The notes under the pieces were generated by a model. That model saw nothing but the letters and a program-made list of their open reading frames with translations. It was not told the DNA's origin and searched no databases. From CAIKZJ01 sp964626015 (GTDB lineage Bacteria; Bacteroidota; Ignavibacteria; Tepidaquicellales; Tepidaquicellaceae), in the NCBI GenBank assembly GCA_964626015.1, contig CAZVCC010000042.1, positions 1-29,356 on the forward strand: a stretch of 29,356 nt of DNA. The letters are read 5' to 3'. This document shows, in pieces, positions 7,250 through 15,600 of this stretch (position 1 is its first letter; every line of letters begins with the position of its first letter). The position numbers and the translations under genes are program-made.

Positions 7250-8317
7250 ATGACAATCAATATTCTAATACTGGCAAATGAACTTAAGCAAGTATGCGGG
7301 GTTTCGAACCATATAAAGAATCTTGTAAATGGATTTGATAAGAAATACGGGAACTATAATTTCATTCTTTTGTGCGGTAAAAAAGAAGAGGGGATTGATG
7401 TATTTTACAAGTCTAATATTATTATTAATGAAAACTTACTTCATTCGAAAAGAAATTTTCTTTCGTTTATACGTTCGGTGTTTATTGTAAGGAGGATTAT
7501 AAAACAGTATGACATCGATTTAATACACTCCCATACTCATTATGCGGCAAATATTGCACGAAATGCAGTACTATTTAAAAAGACAAAGACTGTTCAGACA
7601 AACCATGGGATTTTAAATGAAGCCGGAAAGTTGAAACATTTCAACGCAGATTATTTTATTGTGCTTTCTGAGAGGATAATGAATCAACTTATTTCACTGG
7701 GGATTCCATCAAACAAGATAGAAGTGATTAAGCAGGGAATTTCCGAGGAGTTTATTCCAAGGCGGAAGCAGCAAGACGAAAGGTTAATTGTGTTATCGGC
7801 TTCAAGGTTTACAGAAGGTAAATCAATGGACGTTTATATAAAGGCAGCAAATATTATAAATGAAGAGCTTCCCGGATTATGTCACTTCTATATATCAGGT
7901 GAGGGTGAACTTGAAAGAGAGTTAAATGATTTGAACGATGAGCAAGGCGGTGCAGTTAAATTTGTTAACCCAAAATCGGACTACAGAGATATACTAAAGA
8001 AGGCACATATTTTCGTTTTTAATTCTATTAAAGAAGGAACTCCGATTGTTCTTCTTGAAGCACACTTTAGTGGTTGTAAAGTTATCACATCATCTTTTGA
8101 AGGTTGTAATGAAATGCTTAAAGGTGCAAAGAATATTATAGTATATGAACCCGGCAACCTAAATGAATTAAAAGCTAAACTTAAACAAGCTATTCAGAAT
8201 TATTCAGGAAATGAAGATGCCAATTTTATACAAGAAAATTTTAGGCAAGAATATTCTTTAACGAATATGATATGCAAACACAATGAACTGTATTCTGAAA
8301 TACTCAAAGAGAAATAG
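7250..8317 (+). CDS. Glycosyltransferase, family 4 GT-B (355 aa)
   Basis: The N-terminal domain opens with NILILANELKQVCGVSNHI, where the CGVSNHI loop corresponds to the glycine-rich acceptor/donor loop of GT4 enzymes, followed by IDLIHSHTHYAANIAR, a conserved strand-helix block. The C-terminal domain contains VLSASRFTEGKSMDVYIKA, FYISGEGELERELNDL and IKEGTPIVLLEAHFSGC, in which the EX7E pair is intact (E-G-T-P-I-V-L-L-E). Length is normal for the family. It is expected to be a retaining glycosyltransferase acting on the cytoplasmic, lipid-linked glycan. It begins 19 nt after the previous stop and ends 8 nt before the next gene, so it is part of the same operon. The specific sugar cannot be assigned. 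Confidence 0.88.
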   Translation: MTINILILANELKQVCGVSNHIKNLVNGFDKKYGNYNFILLCGKKEEGIDVFYKSNIIINENLLHSKRNFLSFIRSVFIVRRIIKQYDIDLIHSHTHYAANIARNAVLFKKTKTVQTNHGILNEAGKLKHFNADYFIVLSERIMNQLISLGIPSNKIEVIKQGISEEFIPRRKQQDERLIVLSASRFTEGKSMDVYIKAANIINEELPGLCHFYISGEGELERELNDLNDEQGGAVKFVNPKSDYRDILKKAHIFVFNSIKEGTPIVLLEAHFSGCKVITSSFEGCNEMLKGAKNIIVYEPGNLNELKAKLKQAIQNYSGNEDANFIQENFRQEYSLTNMICKHNELYSEILKEK

Positions 8318-8325
8318 TCTTTATA

Positions 8326-9261
8326 ATGAGATTATATGAAGATAAAATAACCGTACTAATGCCGGTATATAATTCCGAAAGGACTATAAATGCTTCTATT
8401 AAAAGTGTTCTTAACCAGTCATACAGGAATTTTGATTTTATAATTGTTAATGACGGTTCTACGGATGGTACCGATTCAATAATCCGTTCTTTCAAGGACG
8501 ACAGGATAAAATATTTTGTCCGTGAACATAAGGGGCGCTCTGCGGCTTCAAACTTTGCGATTTCAAAAGCAGAAACTGAGTATATTGCAAGAATCGATTC
8601 GGACGATTTGTTCTTTAAGTATAAACTCGAGAAGCAGATGAGTTTTCTAAAGTATAATAAAAACGTTGATGTTTTATTCACGTGGTCGATATTTTTTGAT
8701 AAGAAAATGAGTTTAAGATATTGGAAAAGTCCTGAGAAAGATGTGGATATAAAACAAAGACTTGTGTACCTCAATCCTATAAATCATTCTTCTGTAGTTT
8801 TTCGGAGGGAAATAATTGAGAAAGTTATGGGTTATAATGAAAGCATGGAAATAAATGAAGACTATGAACTATGGCTTCGGATATCAGGGAAAGCAACGTT
8901 TCACTGCATTCAGGAGTATCTTGTTTTTTCGGAATTAAGAAACGGAGACATAATCAAGTGTTCTTTTGACGGCAAGTTAAGGCAGATGCTGGTACAGAAC
9001 CTTTTGAAAAGCGGCATGGAAGACACCAAAGAACTAAACGGATTACTCGGGAAAATCGAGTACTATTACGGTGATATAAAAGAAGCACGGAATCTTTTAT
9101 CAAAAGGCTATATGTTGAAAAATATTAAGAATGTGTTCCTTGCCAATCTTCCAGAATCGATACAGAAAAAATACCGCGGGAACAAATATTCAATGCTTCT
9201 TTCAAAAGATACGTTGAGAACAGGAAAGTTTAAAAGAATTCTTAAAGACCTTCAAAGCTAA
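8326..9261 (+). CDS. Glycosyltransferase family 2, GT-A fold (311 aa)
   Basis: The first 100 residues are a textbook GT2 domain: KITVLMPVYNSERTINASI, SVLNQSYRNFDFIIVNDGS with Asp43 for nucleotide binding, and YIARIDSDDLFF, where Asp91 and Asp93 form the metal-binding DXD-like motif. HSSVVFRREIIEKVMGYNE and NEDYELWLRIS complete the acceptor side with the conserved acidic ED. The last 90 residues are a helical extension without clear similarity. GT2 enzymes are inverting and use UDP-, GDP- or dTDP-sugars; the donor cannot be told here. No membrane helices are evident. The next gene begins 1 nt after its stop, so translation is likely coupled. Confidence 0.9.
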   Translation: MRLYEDKITVLMPVYNSERTINASIKSVLNQSYRNFDFIIVNDGSTDGTDSIIRSFKDDRIKYFVREHKGRSAASNFAISKAETEYIARIDSDDLFFKYKLEKQMSFLKYNKNVDVLFTWSIFFDKKMSLRYWKSPEKDVDIKQRLVYLNPINHSSVVFRREIIEKVMGYNESMEINEDYELWLRISGKATFHCIQEYLVFSELRNGDIIKCSFDGKLRQMLVQNLLKSGMEDTKELNGLLGKIEYYYGDIKEARNLLSKGYMLKNIKNVFLANLPESIQKKYRGNKYSMLLSKDTLRTGKFKRILKDLQS

Positions 9262-9262
9262 C

Positions 9263-10882
9263 ATGTCTGAAAGAAACAAAACAATAACAGGTTACACAAT
9301 AATTACACTTATATTTTTGGTGTTTCTTATTGTAAGCGGATATTTACAGACTGGTTTTCTTTCAGACGATTATGTGGCAAGTTATTCCGCGAACGTATCA
9401 ACGCTTAAGGACAAGTTTACAAGCAATATTATATTTCATAACAGCCTTCTTTTCCGTCCGTTGTGGTCGCTAACATTATATTTTGATATATTCCTATCCA
9501 GATTCTTTGAGCTTCAGGCTGGAAATTTTAATATTCCTGTTATTCATAACCTGATACTGTATTTAATGTTTGCACTAATTCCTTCTTTAATATTGTTAAA
9601 TCTTACCGGCGACAAGTATTTGTCGTATTTGTATTATGTTCTGGTTCTTTTATTTCCGAATAACCTTCATTCGCTTTTATGGATGGTATGCAGGCATGAC
9701 ACGCAAGCAGGTATTTTAGGAATGCTCAGCATGATTTCTATACTTTTTTACTTTAATAAAGAAAAGCGAGTGTACAAATACATTTCCGCAGCACTGTTCT
9801 TATTATCGCTGCTTTTTAAGGAAGTTGGAGTTGTTTATGCGTTCGTAATTATTTTCATGGTTTTGTATTTGAAGAAAAAGAATTACAGGTTTAGGGTAAA
9901 GGATTATATACTTCACATTGTGGTTCTTCTTGTGTATTCTGTTTATAAGTTATATCTACTTGGAGGTTCAGCGGATAACGTTATTAATTATTTTTCATTT
10001 TCCGTTTTGGAACGGATGTATGTAATTCCCAAAGCTCTGTTTTCGCTTTTTTCATATACCGATTATTTATCCGCCAGCTATTTCCTGAGATCTTCAGATA
10101 TTAAAAATATAATCCTGACATTGTTTCCCGTATTATGTTTCATGACATTGTTTATTGTTGTATATAAAAAGAACAAGAAAGGGATATTTCTATTTGGGTT
10201 ATTTTTGATATTAATTATTCCCAATATTATTGCAGGCTATTTCAGTCCGCGTCTTGTGATTATACCTTTTGCAGTATTGTTTTTGTTTGTATTTTATGAT
10301 TCAAAAGGTCTTGATTCAAAACGGCAAATGTTAGTAAAGTTTTTAGTTGTATTGTTGTTAGTTGTTTTCGTATCAGGTGCTAAATCCATGATTGAAGATT
10401 ATAAAGAAGCGTACAAGTTACTTAGGGATAAAAACACTTTGGTTTCCGGTGAGATATCTAATGAAAAGAGCGAGTACATTTTCTTACTTATGCCGGCAAG
10501 ATTAAAACAGGTGTACGTGTATGACAATATTCCGACCGTTTACAATTATTATAAATACAATGATTTTGTGTACAAAGACGATGTTGAAGGTTATGTAAAT
10601 TATGCAGCTCTTGATTTAGAGTCGCTGAACTCTGAGATTAAGATTAATAAATTAAACGATACAATTTTTTCGGCTTGTTGTACGGGAAATACACAGTATT
10701 TTTTCAATCCGCTGAATAATTCCGTAACTGATTACGAAAATGAATATATAAAATGTGAGTTTGACAGAGATGAAATGTTTCTCAACAAGTGTAAAACGGT
10801 TAAAATAACATTGAAAAAATCGGAGTCTTACAAATATATTGCAATGACCAATAAATCAATAATGAATATTAACTCTAAATGA
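9263..10882 (+). CDS. Polytopic membrane protein, GT-C-like glycosyltransferase candidate (539 aa)
   Basis: A first membrane helix (about residues 11-28) is followed by a loop with FLSDDYV (Asp35-Asp36) and then LFRPLWSLTLYF. An acidic pair in the first extracytoplasmic loop followed by an (R)PL/W motif is the layout of GT-C enzymes that use polyprenyl-phosphate sugars on the periplasmic side. About ten hydrophobic segments follow to about residue 380, with WMVCRHDTQAGILG in a loop, and the protein ends in a 150-residue soluble domain. A likely role is adding a side sugar to the flipped glycan. The last four bases (ATGA) overlap the next start. I do not recognise a named subfamily; a non-enzymatic membrane protein is possible. 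Confidence 0.65.
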   Translation: MSERNKTITGYTIITLIFLVFLIVSGYLQTGFLSDDYVASYSANVSTLKDKFTSNIIFHNSLLFRPLWSLTLYFDIFLSRFFELQAGNFNIPVIHNLILYLMFALIPSLILLNLTGDKYLSYLYYVLVLLFPNNLHSLLWMVCRHDTQAGILGMLSMISILFYFNKEKRVYKYISAALFLLSLLFKEVGVVYAFVIIFMVLYLKKKNYRFRVKDYILHIVVLLVYSVYKLYLLGGSADNVINYFSFSVLERMYVIPKALFSLFSYTDYLSASYFLRSSDIKNIILTLFPVLCFMTLFIVVYKKNKKGIFLFGLFLILIIPNIIAGYFSPRLVIIPFAVLFLFVFYDSKGLDSKRQMLVKFLVVLLLVVFVSGAKSMIEDYKEAYKLLRDKNTLVSGEISNEKSEYIFLLMPARLKQVYVYDNIPTVYNYYKYNDFVYKDDVEGYVNYAALDLESLNSEIKINKLNDTIFSACCTGNTQYFFNPLNNSVTDYENEYIKCEFDRDEMFLNKCKTVKITLKKSESYKYIAMTNKSIMNINSK

Positions 10883-11940
10883 CACCAAGGGTCTTACATA
10901 TTACCCCTACATTTAATTATACATGCGGAAGGTCATATTACCATTATGTCACGTTCAAACATCTGAAGAAATATGACTGTTATAATTTCCTGTTCTCAAA
11001 AGAACAAACTGCGCAAAAGCGCTTGGAAGAGCTTAATATAGATTTATTAACAAATAATTATGTTGGCTCAAATAATCCTATACACTTTACGAAAATATTA
11101 CGACAAATACATGGAATTGTTTCTGATAAAAACATCAACATACTTCATTCTTACAGCAGAGCAACTGAATTTCTTTGTACTTTATATAAGAAATTTATTA
11201 ATCAGAATGTAAAAACAGTTAATACGGTAATGAGTCTTGTCAACAGAAAGTATTTTGTTGAATACAAATCCGATAAAATAATTTCAATAAGTAAATGTGT
11301 AAAGACGGAGCTTACGGATAAATTTAAAATATCCAATGATAAAATCGAACTTATATATAATTTTGCAGAACCACCTACGGATGAATATGTTCCTGAAAAC
11401 TCCATACGAGCCGATTTTGTAATACTTGCAGCCGGGAGGTTTCATGAAGACAAGAATTTTGAAACACTTCTTCGGGCTTTACATTTTATAAACAATCCTC
11501 AAGTATCACTAAAATTAGTTGGAAGCGGTATACTGGATGCAGAGTATAAAAAATTTGTTTTAAAGCATAATATAAAAGCAGTTATATTTCCATCTCAGAA
11601 TGATCTTGCTCCATTTTTTGCTCAATGTGATATTTGTGTACTGCCTTCAGTGGTTGATCCTCTTCCTACCTTTATGCTACAAGCCGGATTTTTTAAAAAA
11701 CCTTTTATTGGTTCAGATGTTGATGGAATCGGTGAAACGATTGAGCATCAAGTAAACGGCTTAAAGTTCGAAAAGATGAATTACAAAGAACTGGCGGATA
11801 ATATTATGAGGTATTATGAGGATAAGAAGTTAATGAAAAAGTGCTCAGAAAACCTTTTTAATTTAGTTTCTGAAAGGCATTCTCCGGATAAAAATATCGA
11901 TCAAATTTACAATTTATACATCGAGTTATTATCTAATTGA
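10879..11940 (+). CDS. Glycosyltransferase, family 4-like GT-B (353 aa) with altered EX7E
   Basis: The N-terminal domain starts RVLHITPTFNYTCGRSYYHY, the strand and loop that open many GT4 enzymes, and has INILHSYSRATEFL and DKIISISKCVKTEL. The C-terminal domain is clear: FVILAAGRFHEDKNFETLLR, VSLKLVGSGILDAEYKKF, FFAQCDICVLPSVVDPLPTF and SDVDGIGETIEHQVNGLKFE. Where most GT4 enzymes have EGFGxxxLEA, this one has D-P-L-P-T-F-M-L-Q, so both glutamates of EX7E are replaced. Some GT4 relatives tolerate this, but altered donor handling or reduced activity is possible. It overlaps both neighbours by 4 nt (ATGA upstream, TTGA downstream), pointing to tight translational coupling. Confidence 0.82.
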   Translation: MTPRVLHITPTFNYTCGRSYYHYVTFKHLKKYDCYNFLFSKEQTAQKRLEELNIDLLTNNYVGSNNPIHFTKILRQIHGIVSDKNINILHSYSRATEFLCTLYKKFINQNVKTVNTVMSLVNRKYFVEYKSDKIISISKCVKTELTDKFKISNDKIELIYNFAEPPTDEYVPENSIRADFVILAAGRFHEDKNFETLLRALHFINNPQVSLKLVGSGILDAEYKKFVLKHNIKAVIFPSQNDLAPFFAQCDICVLPSVVDPLPTFMLQAGFFKKPFIGSDVDGIGETIEHQVNGLKFEKMNYKELADNIMRYYEDKKLMKKCSENLFNLVSERHSPDKNIDQIYNLYIELLSN

Positions 11941-12680
11941 ATAACGATTTTAAAATACTGGATTTAAGTTACAATAAGCTTTCAGATTTGCTTTTACTTG
12001 AATCAAAAAATAGGTGTGTTCTTCTGACTTATTATAATTTCAATACTAACTTACTAATTAAGAAGAAACCTGAATTTTGTGTATTACTAAAAGAACATTT
12101 TCTTATTCACAATGACGGAATTGGTTCATACCTCTTCTCTAAAAGTCTGTTTGGTAATAAACTTAAGTATAATATAAATGGTTCAAATCTTTATACTGTA
12201 TTAGTAAAAAAGCTTCTTGACTCAGACAAGAAAATCTTTGTACTCTTTTCCCATAATAATAATTACAACATAATTAAATCACTTATAAGTGAATCTTTCA
12301 AGGGGAAAAGTAAATTCATTGAATGTGAAGTTTACGATAGTAAGAATGATGATTTTATTAAAGAGAAAATAATAAATTTCAAACCTGATGCTATTTTTGC
12401 GGGACTGGGACAACCTTATCAGGAAGAATGGGTGCTTGGAAACAAAGGATTAATAAATAAGGGCATCATGATTTGTTCGGGCAGCGGGTTTGAATTTATC
12501 GTGAACAGAAAGAAGAGAGCTCCGAAGAGTTTTCAAAAAGCAGGGTTTGAATGGCTGTACAGGTTTTTCCAGGAACCCGGCAGACTCTGGAAAAGATATA
12601 TTATTGGTATTCCGGTTTTTCTATTTCATGTATTAATACAAAAGATTAATTTAAACATTAAAAAGACCGATACTTCATGA
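11937..12680 (+). CDS. WecG/TagA/CpsF family glycosyltransferase (GT26, 247 aa), TTG start
   Basis: All hallmarks of GT26 are present in order: VLLTYYNFNTN, HNDGIGSYLFSKSLFG with Asp60, INGSNL, KPDAIFAGLGQPYQEEWV, SGSGFEFIVNRKKRAP, and the C-terminal FEWLYRFFQEPGRLWKRYI. In this family the C-terminal segment attaches the enzyme to the membrane, where it transfers a sugar such as N-acetylmannosaminuronate or N-acetylmannosamine to undecaprenyl-diphosphate-GlcNAc, the second step of glycan assembly. The exact sugar is not predictable here. The start is TTG (11937) overlapping the preceding TGA as TTGA; no in-frame ATG lies near the family N-terminus. Its stop overlaps the ATG of the first C25 gene (ATGA), directly tying glycan synthesis to a putative surface sortase. 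Confidence 0.9.
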   Translation: MNNDFKILDLSYNKLSDLLLLESKNRCVLLTYYNFNTNLLIKKKPEFCVLLKEHFLIHNDGIGSYLFSKSLFGNKLKYNINGSNLYTVLVKKLLDSDKKIFVLFSHNNNYNIIKSLISESFKGKSKFIECEVYDSKNDDFIKEKIINFKPDAIFAGLGQPYQEEWVLGNKGLINKGIMICSGSGFEFIVNRKKRAPKSFQKAGFEWLYRFFQEPGRLWKRYIIGIPVFLFHVLIQKINLNIKKTDTS

Positions 12681-15600
12681 AGCGGATACTTTTCATATTT
12701 TTTATAATATCAAATATATCACTGGCTCAGAATTTTAACTGGATAACTCCGAATAAAGCTTATCTCAAGCTTTATATCATTGAAGATGGAGTGTACCGTC
12801 TGAACAAATCCGATTTCATTAATGCAGGTATAAATCCATCGGCAATTGATCCAAGAACGATAAAAGTATTCTTCAAAGGTTCTGAAATACCAATCTATTT
12901 TTCCGGGCAGGATAATGGTGTCTTTGATGATACAGATTTTATGGATTTCTACGGGCAGAGAAATTACGGGGGAAATACAATTGCTTACAAAGAACAAGGC
13001 GGAACAAATGTATTGGATTACACCACAAATGAGTATTACAATATGTATTCTGACACCAGTGTTTACTGGGTTGGCTGGGATGGGGCTAACGGTTTACGTT
13101 ATAAAAATTATAATTTCTTTTCGCCAAATGCATACTCACAGAACTTCTTTTATACAACTGTTCATTTTGAAAAGGATTTAATTTATTCACTCGGTGAAAA
13201 AAGGAGCAGTACTGATTATAGGAACTTTAATAATGAGAAAGTATCCGGTGAGGGTTGGTACTGGAGAGAAATGAACAGGGGGAATTCAGTGAGTGACACG
13301 TTCAGAACGCCTTTCCTTGCGCCGGACAACCAGCCGTGTACGCTGAAAGTTTTTGCATATCCAAATTCGTATGTGGATTCAATATTTAACGAGCACAGAT
13401 TGATTGTAAGGGTAAACGGAAGCGTAGTAGATACTCTAAAGACCGATAATTACAAGCGGATAGATACAACTGTTATTTTCTCGTCTTCATTGCTTTCTGC
13501 AACTTCTTTGAATCAGTTATCATTCACTTATACAGGTGCAGGGACGTACGTAGGTGTTATGTTTTTTGATAATTTTGAGATAAGTTATCCAAAGAAATTT
13601 GATTTTGATAATTCGAGAATTATTTTCAGCACTAACAACAGTGATACAAGCGGAGTTAAATACAGGATAAGCGGTTACAACGGTGCGCAATCTCATAGTG
13701 TTTATGATGTTAAGAACAATATGAGGATAATTGGTATATCTTTATCTTCGGATACTTTGACTTTCACCGGTAAACTTAACGGTAAATTTGAGGTAAACAA
13801 CAATAATGTCACAAAGAAACCTTTTAAGATAAAACAGCGGTCAGTGCCCAATCTTGTTACAAATCTGCAGGGTGCAGATTACCTGATAGTTTACAATAAA
13901 ATTCTTGAATCTTCGGCAGAGCAGTTAAGACAGTACAGGGCGATAAAGGATGGTTATAGGTCGGCAAAGTTTGAAATAGAGGATATTTATGATGTGTTTA
14001 ATTATGGTATCGAGAATCCGATAGCAGTAAAATATTTTGTTAAGAATATTTATGATAATTGGCAGCCGCCTAAAGTTAAATATCTATGTTTATTTGGGAG
14101 GGGATCTTTAGATCCGAAAAGGAACTCTTCAACATCAATTTATTATCAGAACCTTGTACCCGTGTATGGAAATCCTCCAAGCGACGGATATTTTGGTAAT
14201 TTCAATGTAGGTACATTTACGTATTATCACCAAATATCCGTGGGCAGGATTCCTGCATACACGAATCAGGAAGGTAATAATATCGTCTCGAATATTATTC
14301 AGTATGAAAACCAATTCACAACTCCAGAAAAATGGTTCAAGAACTTTGTTTTTATAACGGGAGGAATGACAATTCAAGAACAAATACAGTTTGCAAATCA
14401 GTCAAACTATTTTATAAACACATATATAAAACCACCGCCTAATTCTGGATATCCGGTAAGGGTTTTCAGAAACGATTCGGCTGGCGGGGTAACATTTAAT
14501 TATCAGGATTCAATAAAGAATGCAATAAACTCAGGCAGTACGATAACAAATTATATCGGGCATGCAGCAAGTTCAAACTGGGACAACGGTCTTGATGACC
14601 CTTCGGTATTATCAAATCAATACAGAATGCCTGTTATATTCAGCATGACTTGTTTTACAGGAAAGAACGCAGAAGCAGAGTTCAGAAGTTTTGGCGAAAA
14701 GTTTGTTTACATGCCTGGAAAAGGGGCAGTAGGATTTGTCGGCAGTACAGGTTGGAGTTTCTCTTTTTCTGGTAACAGGTTTAATGAGCAGATGATAAAG
14801 AGTTTTTCAAAGGATACGTTAAGAAGAATCGGTGATATAGTCAGATATGCTTCGCGAGTTCTCTCGCATGATTCGCTTGATTTTGCAACAAGGAATACCG
14901 TGAACTGTTACGGAATGCTGGGTGACCCAGCAGCAAAACTTCTAATGCCAACGTATCCGGAATTCGGAATCGGTATAGCAGATTACAAATTCTCAAATGA
15001 TTTTCCTTCTATAAGGGAGCCTGTAAGTCTTAAAATTTATCCGTATAATATGGGAATATTTTCAGACTCAATGAAAATTTCTTTTACAATAATGCGCAAT
15101 GGCTTGCAGTATAAGGATAGAGATACTGTGATAAAAAATTTTGGTCTTACGGATACTGTTTATTATAACTTTGTACTCGATTCAGCAGGAAATTATGCAA
15201 TTAGTGTTAAGCTCGACCCAAATAACTGGAATACCAAAGAGATTAAAACCAACAATGAAATATCAATCCCAATTGTTCTAAAAAACCTGTCATTCATACC
15301 TCTAAAGCCAATAGATAATCAGGCAATTAGTGCAGACAGTATTGAGATTCTGGGCATAAATCCTAATGTTGACCTAAGGATTAATCAAGTTAAACTTATT
15401 CTGCAAATCGATTCCTCCAGAAACTTCAATTCACCGTTTCAGAGAACTTATTTTGTGAGCAATCCTTCGGGACTCACTACTAAATTTAATATACCTTTGC
15501 CTGCAAAGGATTCAAACGTTGTATATTTTTTCAGAATGAACTCAATTGTTAATTCTGATACTACGGGTTGGTCGGAATATAGAAGATTTGTTTACCGTAG

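Noticed and set aside
8304..8774. 156-codon open frame on the minus strand
   Set aside because: It is antisense to the GT2 gene, whose catalytic motifs lie in the plus-strand reading of exactly this stretch. The minus-strand product has no recognisable domain.
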